Origin: Caryophanales bacterium UBA5026
Lineage (GTDB): Bacteria > Bacillota_I > Bacilli_A > RF39 > UBA660
DNA: 24,007 bases
Direction of reading: 5' to 3'
Assembly (NCBI GenBank): GCA_002416285.1
Contig: DICM01000031.1
Span: 34,997-59,003 of the forward strand
The position numbers and the translations under genes are program-made. The number at the start of each line of letters is the position of its first letter. Positions within the stretch are counted from its first letter, which is position 1. Shown one piece after another: positions 6,783-14,618 of the stretch. The notes below the pieces were generated by a model. It worked only from the letters and a program-made list of their open reading frames with translations. It was not told the DNA's origin and searched no databases.

Positions 6783-7349
6783 ATGAAGAATAAAAAAGAA
6801 GATTTATGGACTTTAAAAATAAGTGAATTATTAAAAAAAGAATTAGATAATAATATATATGAGGTAGTATGTTTTGAGAAAATACCTTATTCAGTTTTTA
6901 TCAATAGTTATTCAGAAAATAATACTGATATTGATATAATGAGATATGAAGTTGATTTGATAATAAAAGAAAAAAGAAATAATAACTCTATACCAAAGTT
7001 AATAATAGAAAGTAAGTATGGGAAAATAACAACCCATGATACAATTACTTATAGTAATAAAGCAAAAGCACATAAAGATTTATATAGTGGTTTAAGATAT
7101 GGTTTAATGATTGGAAATAGTAATGAAAAAGGTGTATCTCCCAGAATTATACAACATGGTAATGAATTTGATTTTATGATTGTCTTTCAAAATGATAATC
7201 CAAATGAAAAAGAATGGAAAACATTTATTGAAGTTATTAAAAAAAATTTAACTATATCTAATAAATTAGAGAGTATAATTAGTGATAGAAGAAAAAAAGA
7301 TAAAGTAAGATATTGTTGTATTGAGAAGAATATAGAATTTTATGAGTAA
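6783..7349 (+). CDS. Predicted PD-(D/E)XK nuclease-like protein
   Basis: 188 residues, family not recognised. A strand with D58 (YEVDLII) is followed 18 residues later by LIIESK, giving D58...E76-x-K78, the PD-(D/E)XK catalytic pattern of restriction and repair nucleases. An amphipathic helix with E15 and E20 precedes it. The following segment (KITTHDTITYSNKAKAHKDLYSG) and FDFMIVFQND fit the conserved helix and strand of such folds. Translation signals are weak: GGGTG 7 bases before ATG 6783. It is divergent from the XRE repressor, a layout seen for controlled toxic enzymes. No methyltransferase is next to it, so it is either a modification-dependent enzyme or part of the element's own biology. 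Confidence 0.6.
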   Translation: MKNKKEDLWTLKISELLKKELDNNIYEVVCFEKIPYSVFINSYSENNTDIDIMRYEVDLIIKEKRNNNSIPKLIIESKYGKITTHDTITYSNKAKAHKDLYSGLRYGLMIGNSNEKGVSPRIIQHGNEFDFMIVFQNDNPNEKEWKTFIEVIKKNLTISNKLESIISDRRKKDKVRYCCIEKNIEFYE

Positions 7350-7464
7350 TCCATTGTTATTTGCGAGTTTTAATGCGATTTTAAAGAGATTATAATTGAA
7401 TCAATATATTTATATGATTTAAGTATTTCTTTTGTTATATGCGAAATATGAAAGGATTTTATAT

Positions 7465-7803
7465 ATGAGCGAAAAAGATAAAAAAGTTATTGTTGACTTT
7501 ATAAACTACTTAGAGAATGATAGTGTAAAATATGAATTTAAAAATGGTGGTTGGAGTTATACCAATGAGATATATGACTTCATTAGTTATTGCTATGATA
7601 ATGATGTAGTAATAAAATATGATAGTATAGAAGAAAGAAACAAATTACAACTAATAGATATAAATATAATGACAAATAATGATATTGGAAAATACTTATA
7701 TATGTTATTTAATGGAGAAAGATTTTCTAGTGGTATGATTATGAATAATATAAAAAATAATAAATTATTAAACACATTAAAGAAATTAGTTTCAAACCAA
7801 TGA
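7465..7803 (+). CDS. Small protein, possibly DUF6508 family
   Basis: 112 residues from ATG 7465, chosen because AAAGGA (7451-7456) precedes it; the upstream in-frame TTG has none. The C-terminal segment LFNGERFSSGMIMNNIKNNKLLNTLKKL resembles the GERFxxG...xGxLxxLLxRL ending I associate with DUF6508, a family of small proteins of unknown role. There are no membrane segments. The stop codon is TGA and lies within its terminator. Confidence 0.6.
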   Translation: MSEKDKKVIVDFINYLENDSVKYEFKNGGWSYTNEIYDFISYCYDNDVVIKYDSIEERNKLQLIDINIMTNNDIGKYLYMLFNGERFSSGMIMNNIKNNKLLNTLKKLVSNQ

Positions 7804-7814
7804 CTAATTTTTCT
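7783..7814 (+). terminator. Terminator after the DUF6508-like gene
   Basis: AAATTAGT and ACTAATTT arms with a 12-base loop, then TTTCTTT. It overlaps the end of the gene. Confidence 0.65.
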
Positions 7815-7844
7815 TTATAATGTATAATTAGTATAGGTGGTTTT

Positions 7845-9164
7845 ATGGATTATAATGGAAAAATAGTTTTAAATGATAAAGAATATGATTATATAATTAA
7901 AGATTATGAAATGATAATAATTGATTCAAAAAATGATATTTTAAGAAAAAATAAATTAGATACCATAACTGGTAAATGGATTGATGCGACAGCAGAATAT
8001 GATTTGAAATTGAAATTGCTTTTATCTTATAAATTTTCTGATAGTAATTCGTTAAAATTAAACGTTGAAGCCTGTCTTATGATGCATGATTTTGAATATG
8101 AAAAAGATAAAAGCGATGAAGTGCATAAAATAACTATTAGAAGTAATGCATTAGATTATTTTTATCGCCCTAATGATACTTATATTAAGGAAGTGTCAGA
8201 GGTTATAGGAAGCTTTCAATCGACCGAAGATAAAAGGAGTTATTCTCCTAAAAAGTATAAAATTAGTTTTAATAAAAAGGAGTATAATGTTTTCTTTGGA
8301 GTAAATTCCTATTTACAAGTTTGGGAAAAATTTATGTTTGATGTATTTAGTTCAATGAACTTTTATTGTGATGAAGAAATTCAAATAGATGAATTATTAG
8401 AATTAGTTCATATTGCTAAAAAGTTTTTATCTTTTATTTCTAATTCTAGGAAAGTTTATATTGATGAAATACTAATCAATGCTACAATTGGCGATGAGCA
8501 ATATAGATGTGGGAAATTTTATATAAATCAAAGTTTAAATAAGAATATAGAAAGTAGAGAAGTTATTTCGTATGAGAATATAAAAAATAATATACCTCAA
8601 ATATTTGATGAAATTATTGAAGATAATATATGTTTTATCTCTTTGTTTCAATATGAAGAAAATGTAATAAATACAATTGATATAATGAACATATGTGCTG
8701 CCTTTGAAAGCCAGTTTAATATAACATATAAAAATTATAAAGATAAAAACTTAAAAAAGGTAAAAAAAGATATATTAGAAGCTATTGAAAATATGAAAGT
8801 GAACTATTCTAAGATTGAAGATGAATACTATAATAATATTTATAATTGTATAAAATTCTATAAAGACACCTTAAAATCAAAGTTGGAATATGCTTTATTG
8901 CAGTTTGAAAAATTATATGAAACAACTAAAGACCCAGCTAGAATTGGATATGATTTTACGGATGATTATAAAGAAATGCCTAATCGCATTAAACAAGCAA
9001 GAAATGACTTAGATCATGGCAATAATGCTAAGGTAACATACAAAGAGCTACGCGATACTCAATTATTAAGAGCGATAGTTTATATGATGATTTTAAAAAA
9101 AGCAGGAGTTAAGGATGAAATAATAATGCGATGTATAAGGAAATTTACTAGACTTGGTGTATAA
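7845..9164 (+). CDS. ApeA-like HEPN-domain protein, candidate anti-phage RNase
   Basis: 439 residues. The C-terminal region has QARNDLDHG (R386-H391), an Rx4H HEPN motif in the RN(D/x)LxHG form of ApeA-like HEPN proteins, followed by a helix. The N-terminal 250 residues are mixed alpha/beta (IQIDELLELVHIAKKFLSFISN) and resemble the ApeA N-terminal domain in layout and length. ApeA is a defence protein with a PrrC-like HEPN nuclease thought to act on RNA. AGGTGG (7835-7840) precedes ATG 7845. It is followed 43 bp later by a tRNA gene, which may matter for function. Family assignment rests on motif and architecture only. Confidence 0.65.
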   Translation: MDYNGKIVLNDKEYDYIIKDYEMIIIDSKNDILRKNKLDTITGKWIDATAEYDLKLKLLLSYKFSDSNSLKLNVEACLMMHDFEYEKDKSDEVHKITIRSNALDYFYRPNDTYIKEVSEVIGSFQSTEDKRSYSPKKYKISFNKKEYNVFFGVNSYLQVWEKFMFDVFSSMNFYCDEEIQIDELLELVHIAKKFLSFISNSRKVYIDEILINATIGDEQYRCGKFYINQSLNKNIESREVISYENIKNNIPQIFDEIIEDNICFISLFQYEENVINTIDIMNICAAFESQFNITYKNYKDKNLKKVKKDILEAIENMKVNYSKIEDEYYNNIYNCIKFYKDTLKSKLEYALLQFEKLYETTKDPARIGYDFTDDYKEMPNRIKQARNDLDHGNNAKVTYKELRDTQLLRAIVYMMILKKAGVKDEIIMRCIRKFTRLGV

Positions 9165-9167
9165 CTA

Positions 9168-9196
9168 TTAACAATTGTTAGTAATTGTGATAAAAT
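9168..9196 (+). promoter_or_regulatory. Sigma-A promoter of the element-borne tRNA
   Basis: TTAACA (9168-9173), 17-base spacer, TAAAAT (9191-9196); the tRNA begins 11 bases after the -10. The spacing is ideal, so the tRNA should be expressed on its own. Confidence 0.75.
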
Positions 9197-9207
9197 ATTA
9201 TTGGTAT

Positions 9208-9279
9208 GGGGAATTAGCTCAATGGTAGAGCAACCCATTGAAATTGGGAAAGTTGGGGGTTCAAATCCCCTATTCTCCA
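9208..9279 (+). tRNA. tRNA-Phe (anticodon GAA), carried by the mobile region
   Basis: Cloverleaf of 72 bases: acceptor GGGGAAT/ATTCTCC (one G-U), D stem GCTC/GAGC, anticodon stem ACCCA/TGGGA with loop TTGAAAT (GAA), T stem GGGGG/CCCCT (one G-U), T loop TTCAAAT, discriminator A. The D loop keeps GG and T20, and A15-T48 can pair. The 27-43 position is an A-A mismatch. No CCA is encoded, unlike tRNA-Trp in this window. It has its own promoter and terminator. Confidence 0.88.
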
Positions 9280-9304
9280 TTGTTGATAAAAGTCTACATT
9301 TAGA

Positions 9305-9338
9305 AACATCTAAATTTAATATGATTTAGGTGTTTTTT
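9305..9338 (+). terminator. Terminator after the tRNA-Phe
   Basis: AACATCTAAAT pairs with ATTTAGGTGTT (one G-U), followed by TTTT. Confidence 0.75.
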
Positions 9339-9439
9339 AGTGTGTCTAAAAGTATATCAATTATTTTAGAAATATTTCTTTTTGGGGAGGGACATTTTGA
9401 AATAGTTGTATGATAATAAATCTATAAGGAGATGATTCA

Positions 9440-9685
9440 ATGGATAATGAAGTAGCAAAAGCTATTGTATCTATGGTTTGTGATAATTATGTTGATTTAC
9501 TTTTAACTAATATTGATGAAGATAAGGCATGTTTTCCCTACACTATTAGTTGTATTAACTTTATTAGTGAATTAAAAAGAGAGGATATAGATTTGAAGTT
9601 TAATGATATTTTTGTAGATAAATTTATAGATAAGATATATATTGAATTTGCTAATTTTCTAAGTGAGGCTAAAAATTATGAATAA
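9440..9685 (+). CDS. Small acidic protein of unknown function upstream of the resolvase
   Basis: 81 residues; AAGGAGATGAT precedes ATG 9440. Mostly helical and acidic (VDLLLTNIDEDKAC, DIDLKFNDIFVDKFIDKIYIEF). The family is not recognised. It overlaps the resolvase gene by 8 bases, so the two are translationally coupled. Confidence 0.65.
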   Translation: MDNEVAKAIVSMVCDNYVDLLLTNIDEDKACFPYTISCINFISELKREDIDLKFNDIFVDKFIDKIYIEFANFLSEAKNYE

Positions 9686-10268
9686 AGCTTTTGGATATGC
9701 AAGAGTATCGAGTAAAGAACAAAATGAAGAAAGACAAGTTAAAGCTCTATTGGAAAATGGAATTGAGGAACAATATATCTTTGTGGATAAAGAAAGCGGT
9801 AAAGACTTTAATAGAACTCAATATCAATTGTTAAAAATGGCTTTAAGAGAGAGTGACTTGTTAGTAATAAAATCTATTGATCGTTTAGGTAGAAACTACC
9901 AAATGATAATAAACGAGTGGAGAGATATTACAGTAAATATAAAAGCAGATGTAAGAGTTTTAGATATGCCAATGCTTGATACAACAAAGCACAAAGATTT
10001 ATTAGGTACATTTATAAGCGATTTAATACTCCAAGTTTTGAGTTTTGTTGCGGAGCAGGAGCGTTCCTTTATAAAACAGCGTCAAAAAGAAGGCATAGCA
10101 ATTTCTAAAAATAAAGGTACTAAATTTGGAAGACCTAAGATAGAAAAACCACATAATTTTGATTATGTAGTTTCTAGATGGAAGAAAAAAGAAGTAACAG
10201 CTAGAAAAGCAATGCAAGAATTAAATTTAAAGCCAAATGTATTCTATAAATTAGTAAAAAAAGATTAA
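9678..10268 (+). CDS. Small serine recombinase (resolvase/invertase family)
   Basis: 196 residues from ATG 9678 (GAGG at 9664-9667 upstream; the ATG at 9663 has no ribosome site). The catalytic domain spans 4-140 with YARVSS (nucleophile S11), SIDRLGRNY with its catalytic arginines, and EQERSFIKQRQKEGI in the long E helix. A C-terminal helix-turn-helix follows (about 155-194, VTARKAMQELNLKPNVFYKLV). Length and layout are those of Tn3/gamma-delta resolvases and plasmid multimer resolvases. The neighbouring 365-base gap holds dyads that could be its site. It may resolve replication intermediates of the HUH-driven element. Confidence 0.93.
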   Translation: MNKAFGYARVSSKEQNEERQVKALLENGIEEQYIFVDKESGKDFNRTQYQLLKMALRESDLLVIKSIDRLGRNYQMIINEWRDITVNIKADVRVLDMPMLDTTKHKDLLGTFISDLILQVLSFVAEQERSFIKQRQKEGIAISKNKGTKFGRPKIEKPHNFDYVVSRWKKKEVTARKAMQELNLKPNVFYKLVKKD

Positions 10269-10634
10269 AACTTTACATGTTTTTACACCGAAATAGCGTT
10301 TTTGATAAAAAATCATCACATTTTTAAAGAAATTGACTTCAAATCTTATCAGTAGCCTTGTGCGAATCGTATAATATAGTTAGAATCGCGAACCAAGATT
10401 CTATTTGCGATATTGAAAGGAAGTGATAATTTGCATAATGATACATAAAAAAATCACATGTAATATGCGATTAAATTAAATATGAAACTAAAGTAAATTT
10501 GCTGAGATACACAGTTTCATAAAACAAAACTATAGGCTTTTTGAATTCCTATATTTATATTATACGCCAAAGTTGTATAATTTTAAACCAGTTTTCAAAA
10601 AGTCTTCTAAAAAAAGTTAAAGGAGAAAAGAAAA
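10269..10634 (+). promoter_or_regulatory. 365-base leader and recombination-site candidate upstream of the recombinase operon
   Basis: TATAAT at 10370-10375 is a likely -10, giving a long leader. Dyads: AGAATC/GATTCT (10382-10387, 10397-10402) and TCGCGAA/TTTGCGA (10386-10392, 10404-10410). These repeat a GCGA core that recurs at 10362 and 10467. AAGGAAGTGAT (10417-10427) precedes a tiny ORF, ATG 10438 to TAA 10479 (13 codons). Downstream are perfect inverted repeats TATGAAACT/AGTTTCATA (10481-10489, 10513-10521) and ATAGG/CCTAT (10532-10536, 10548-10552). No larger gene is present. Confidence 0.45.
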
Positions 10635-11003
10635 ATGGAAAATAAAAAAATAAAAGTTGCTGTATATTTAAGAGTAAACAGCAATGATAAAGAACAAATG
10701 AAAGAAGAAGTAAAAAGGGTTAAAAGTTTTTGTGATTATAACAATCTTGAAATAGGTTTTATTACAAAGGATTATGGAACAAATGATATGATTGAACAAG
10801 TTTTTGATGATATATTACGTGATAATGAAATATACACTTTAGTTACAAATAAATTATCAATGCTTTCTGATGATATATACCAATTATATGATTATTATTT
10901 TTATCTAAATAATTATTGTCATTGTGATTTAATTAGTGCTGAAGAATTAGACAAATATAGATTTGAAATAAAACTTATTAAGGAGGCTACAAACAATGCA
11001 TAA
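10635..11003 (+). CDS. Catalytically degenerate serine-recombinase N-terminal-domain protein
   Basis: 122 residues, equal to the resolvase catalytic domain only; AAAGGAGAA precedes ATG 10635. VAVYLRVNSND aligns with the active-site segment VAIYTRVSTLD of the next gene, but the nucleophilic serine is replaced by N15. Further on TNKLSM (71-76) aligns with KMDRLSR, so the DRLSR arginines become K73 and M76. The protein should therefore be unable to cut DNA. There is no recombinase, zinc or coiled-coil domain. It overlaps the large recombinase by 8 bases. It could dimerise with the active protein and act as an inhibitor or directionality factor. It could also be a decaying pseudogene, but the frame is open with a good ribosome site. 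Confidence 0.75.
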   Translation: MENKKIKVAVYLRVNSNDKEQMKEEVKRVKSFCDYNNLEIGFITKDYGTNDMIEQVFDDILRDNEIYTLVTNKLSMLSDDIYQLYDYYFYLNNYCHCDLISAEELDKYRFEIKLIKEATNNA

Positions 11004-12705
11004 TGATGTAAAAAAGATTGTGGCTATATATACTCGAGTGAGTACTTTAGACCAAGCTAGAGAGGGACATTCATTAGAAGAACAAGAAAAAAAATTAAAG
11101 GCAAAATGTTTATCTCAAGGTTATGAGATTTATAAGGTATATACAGATGCAGGAATAAGTGGAAAATTTGCAGATAATAGACCTGCTTATCAACAAATGA
11201 TGAAAGACCTTAAAAAAGGTAAATTTAATTTAATAGTTACTCTAAAGATGGACAGGCTTAGTCGTAGTATTATTGATTTTGAAGAATTCTTAAATGAGAT
11301 TAAAAAACATAATTGTGGAGTAGATTTATTATACGAGCAAATAGATACAACTGGAGCAACTGGTATGTTATTCGCAAGAATATTAGCTCTATTTGCTCAA
11401 TTTGAAAGAGAAATGATACAAGAACGTACATTGCTTGGAGTTGAGGGAGCTGTTAGCAAAGGACATTTTGGCGGTAAGCCTCCATTAGGTTATAAACATA
11501 AATTAGGTAATAATGGTAAAGAACGATTAAAGGAATGGGAAATCTATGAAGAAGAAGCTAAAATTGTTAGAGAAATTTACGATTTATGTGCGAGTGGAAA
11601 AACATACTTTCAAATAGCCACCATTCTTAAAAAGAAATATCCTAAAGTTTTATCTAAATATATAACAGATAAAGAAACAAAAGAGAAAACTCCAATTTAT
11701 CGTAGTTGGAGTGATGGATCAATATCACAGATATTAAATAATAAATGTTATATAGGTATTTATGAACATAGAAAAACTGTTAAGGATAAGGAAATAAACG
11801 AAATAGTAGATAAAGTCCCTGCAATAATAAATGAAGCTTTATTTTACGAATGTCAAGAAGCTATTCAAAGAAATAGCCGCAATTATTATAGGAAGAAAAG
11901 ATATCTATTTATGCAGAAAATAGCTTGTCCAAAATGTGGAAGACTATTATCTTGTAATGGAACAAAGAAACCTAATAACAAAGAATATCTTTATTATAAA
12001 TGTAAGGATTGTTCAACTTATATTAGAGAAGAGTTAATCGAAGAAAAGCTATTAGATGAGTTAAACAATCTATTAGAATTAAGTGCTATCCTAAATAACA
12101 ATAATTTAATAGTGGATAACAAATTTGCGGAGGATTTTAACAAATGCCGAATTGACCATAAAACAAGATTTGCAATTGATGAAAACATAATAACTACTAA
12201 GTTTAAAACAATGTTTAGTTATGGAAAATTTAATGAGTTATGGTATATGACTAGTTATGAAGCTAAATGTGAATTTATTCAAAGATATGTCGATAAAATT
12301 ACTATTAAGAAATATGATGACAAAAATAATAGAATAGCTTCAGTTGAATTAGTTAATTTAAAGATTAAACCTCATAGAGTATCAGAGTTATTAGATTATG
12401 ACCCGAAGGGAAATTTCGATAAAATATTGGGAAAAGAGTTTTTAAGAACTAGTTATGCAGAAATGAAGTATGAAAAAGATGCTTTAGAGTATATAGAGTT
12501 GTTAACAGAAAAATATAAAATAGGAGTTACTGAGAAAGTAGATAATAGTTGTTTATTAAGTCCTACTCTATTCAAACATATTAAGATTAACCCAGTAAAA
12601 GCAATCGAAAAAGAAAAAGATATCTACTTATTCTTCTTAGGACCAAAAAAATATGAAAATGATTTTTCATATTGTAGTCAAAAAGAGAAGAATATGCTAC
12701 AATGA
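10996..12705 (+). CDS. Large serine recombinase 1 (integrase of the first element)
   Basis: 569 residues. Catalytic domain 8-150 with YTRVST (S16) and KMDRLSR (D86, R87, R90). The Recombinase domain is about 165-290 (GKPPLGYKHK, SISQILNNKCYIG). A zinc ribbon has C311, C314, C336 and C339, and the C-terminal region reaches 569. There is no obvious long coiled coil in the usual place; a shorter helical part lies around 345-420. All catalytic residues are present, so it should integrate and excise DNA at short att sites without a replication step. GGAGG lies upstream, inside the degenerate partner gene. Such enzymes lie at one element end, but I could not find the att core. Confidence 0.93.
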   Translation: MHNDVKKIVAIYTRVSTLDQAREGHSLEEQEKKLKAKCLSQGYEIYKVYTDAGISGKFADNRPAYQQMMKDLKKGKFNLIVTLKMDRLSRSIIDFEEFLNEIKKHNCGVDLLYEQIDTTGATGMLFARILALFAQFEREMIQERTLLGVEGAVSKGHFGGKPPLGYKHKLGNNGKERLKEWEIYEEEAKIVREIYDLCASGKTYFQIATILKKKYPKVLSKYITDKETKEKTPIYRSWSDGSISQILNNKCYIGIYEHRKTVKDKEINEIVDKVPAIINEALFYECQEAIQRNSRNYYRKKRYLFMQKIACPKCGRLLSCNGTKKPNNKEYLYYKCKDCSTYIREELIEEKLLDELNNLLELSAILNNNNLIVDNKFAEDFNKCRIDHKTRFAIDENIITTKFKTMFSYGKFNELWYMTSYEAKCEFIQRYVDKITIKKYDDKNNRIASVELVNLKIKPHRVSELLDYDPKGNFDKILGKEFLRTSYAEMKYEKDALEYIELLTEKYKIGVTEKVDNSCLLSPTLFKHIKINPVKAIEKEKDIYLFFLGPKKYENDFSYCSQKEKNMLQ

Positions 12706-12746
12706 ATGTAATAAAATTTAAAAAAGTTTAAACAGAGGTGATAAAC

Positions 12747-13325
12747 ATGGATACTCAAGTTGTAACACAATTGGCAGCTAATTTAGTTGAAGCAACTGCT
12801 CGTAATGGAGCTAGTTTTATATCAAATAAGATAACTGCAGTTAAAACAAAAAAGAATGACAAAGAAACAATTGCTGAATTAGAAGAAATTATTTCAGATT
12901 TACTAAATGATAAAGCTGAAATTCAACGTATAGCACAGGCATATGAACAAGAATTAGTTTCTCAAAAAATAACAGAAGATGATATTAAATATATTACTGA
13001 TAACTTATTACCAGTATTTAGTGAGTTAATGCCTGAGAAAGAAACAGAATTAGAACAAATTAAGAAAGTTCTATCAGTAGAAACACTTACAATTATGCAA
13101 CTTATTGGTTTTAATTATAAAAAGGCAATTGGAGAACCATTAACCGTATTATTAAGAAAAGTAATTGAATCAAAAATACCAATGGATTCTCAAACCAATG
13201 CAAATTATGTATTAGCAATGGCAAATTTAGCACAAGATAAAAAAGCTACTAAAAGATACTATGAACTTACTGGTCAAAAATTTGTTGATGATGAAGAAAA
13301 AGAGGATAAAAAAACTGCTGAATAG
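12747..13325 (+). CDS. Helical protein of unknown function after the large serine recombinase
   Basis: 192 residues from ATG 12747, preceded by AGAGGTGAT. Strongly helical and acidic: an N-terminal helix (VTQLAANLVEATARNG), a charged region 30-75 with heptad-like spacing (KETIAELEEIISDLLNDKAEI), a bulky middle and an acidic tail (DDEEKEDKKTAE). There is no signal peptide and the family is not recognised. It lies 41 bp after the recombinase in the same direction and ends in a terminator, so it may share that transcript or be the element's last cargo gene. Confidence 0.7.
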   Translation: MDTQVVTQLAANLVEATARNGASFISNKITAVKTKKNDKETIAELEEIISDLLNDKAEIQRIAQAYEQELVSQKITEDDIKYITDNLLPVFSELMPEKETELEQIKKVLSVETLTIMQLIGFNYKKAIGEPLTVLLRKVIESKIPMDSQTNANYVLAMANLAQDKKATKRYYELTGQKFVDDEEKEDKKTAE

Positions 13326-13420
13326 AAAGTTTTAAATCCCTTCTTACATGGTGCCAAATGAAACTTACGCGAACTTTTACTACTTTGTAGGAGGGTTTGC
13401 TGTTCTTATAAATCTAGATT

Positions 13421-13446
13421 AGTGCTAATAATAGCACTTTTTTTAT
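13421..13446 (+). terminator. Terminator between element and defence block
   Basis: AGTGCTA and TAGCACT arms around ATAA, then a T run. Confidence 0.8.
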
Positions 13447-13547
13447 TTTAGATGCAAATTATTATTATTTTGGTAAGATTTATTAATTTTTAGTTTTCAA
13501 TGTGTTAAAATAAATATTAATTATTATTAACGAAAAGAGGTGGAAAA

Positions 13548-14522
13548 ATGAAAAATAATAAATTAGTCGACTTAATGATCAAGAAAAGTGAAGAATCATT
13601 TTTATTAGCTATAGAAATATATAATAAACCTACAATAAAGTATAGAGTTGAAGGCTTTGCATTTTTCATTTGCAACGCATGGGAATTATTATTAAAGGCT
13701 AAGATGATTGAACAAAACGGAGAGTCAAGTATATATTACCCAACAAAAAGTGGTGTATCAACACGAACAATTACACTATCAAACTGTATTTCAAAAATAT
13801 TTACAAATGATAAAGATCCTCTCAGAATTAATTTAGAGCAAATTGTAGAATTAAGAGATACATCAACTCATTTTGTTATACCACAATATGAAAAGATATA
13901 TAGGCCATTATTTCAATCATGCTTATTAAATTATATAAAGAAAGCCAAAGAGTTCTTTAAAATAAATGTTAAAGAAAGTTTAAATACTACAATGCTGAAT
14001 ATTTTGATTGATCAAGACGAATTAAGTGAAGTAGAGCTAATCGAAAAGTATGATGAAAGTATTGTTAAAAGGCTAAATAGAAATAGCAAAAAAATAGCAA
14101 ATGTTGTTAATTCTTCTCCGAATGACAAACTTGCTATAACAATAGACTATAACTATGCAGTAGTAAAAAACCCTAAAGAAGCTAAATCTACCTTTAGAGT
14201 CACAAATGACGCCGATGAAGCTATAATGTTTATTGATAAACCTAAAAATGCAAACTTGACTCATCCATACAACGGTAAACGATTAATGGAAAAAGTGAAC
14301 GAGAAACTTGTTGAAGATAATATAATGACAAGACTTGGTTACTCAGAATTAAAACTTTTATGTAAAAACAATAATTATTATTGTAATACAGATTTTTGCT
14401 ATACAATTGAAACAGATGTGAATCCTAGATATACGTTTTCAGAAAAGTTTTTAAACGAAATAATAAAAATCATAAAGAAAGATCCACAAATATTTGAAAA
14501 ATTAAAAAATAAAAAAAGTTAA
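13548..14522 (+). CDS. DUF3644 HEPN-like protein, candidate RNase
   Basis: 324 residues. The first 150 match the DUF3644 pattern: ESFLLAIEIYNKPTIKYR, GFAFFICNAWELLLKAKMI, then NLEQIVELRDTSTHFVIPQYE. R103-DTST-H108 is an Rx4H motif, placing it among HEPN ribonuclease-like proteins; the family is found in phage-defence islands, but a mechanism is not established. Residues 160-324 form a second domain (TPYNGKRLMEKVNEKL-like winged-helix region, ending in a basic tail). AAGAGGTGG precedes ATG 13548. The stop codon lies in one arm of an inverted repeat belonging to an antisense RNA, so the gene end and the RNA overlap. Confidence 0.85.
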   Translation: MKNNKLVDLMIKKSEESFLLAIEIYNKPTIKYRVEGFAFFICNAWELLLKAKMIEQNGESSIYYPTKSGVSTRTITLSNCISKIFTNDKDPLRINLEQIVELRDTSTHFVIPQYEKIYRPLFQSCLLNYIKKAKEFFKINVKESLNTTMLNILIDQDELSEVELIEKYDESIVKRLNRNSKKIANVVNSSPNDKLAITIDYNYAVVKNPKEAKSTFRVTNDADEAIMFIDKPKNANLTHPYNGKRLMEKVNEKLVEDNIMTRLGYSELKLLCKNNNYYCNTDFCYTIETDVNPRYTFSEKFLNEIIKIIKKDPQIFEKLKNKKS

Positions 14523-14612
14523 CTCCAGGGGCAAAGGATTCTAAATATATTTTTAAAATATATCTACTCCCATTCGGGAACCCAGCCTAATCCATCACGA
14601 GTTAACTTTCAT
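14505..14612 (-). ncRNA. Candidate structured small RNA antisense to the DUF3644 gene end
   Basis: On the minus strand an RNA of about 105 bases is bounded by a promoter and a U-run. Its ends pair perfectly: AAAGTTAACTC (14599-14609 on this strand) with GAGTTAACTTT (14515-14525). Inside are GGAUU/AAUCC, a UCCC-GAAU-GGGA hairpin, an AUAUAUUU...AAAUAUAU hairpin and a possible GGGU/GCCC pseudoknot. The outer helix is followed by TTTTTTTATTTTTT, an ideal terminator tail in this orientation only. The start, predicted from the -10, falls within about 3 bases of the outer helix. It overlaps the last 18 bases of the DUF3644 gene. I do not recognise an RNA family. Confidence 0.65.
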
Positions 14613-14618
14613 GTATAT

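Noticed and set aside
9080..9280. Minus-strand ORF of 66 codons
   Set aside because: Its start reads through the tRNA-Phe in antisense (the GFEPPTFP pattern typical of reversed tRNA genes) and the rest is antisense to the ApeA-like gene.
14505..14612. Reading the DUF3644-associated stem-loop only as an ordinary plus-strand terminator
   Set aside because: No T run follows the right arm on the plus strand, the 73-base interior is structured, and a promoter and U-run fit the minus strand.
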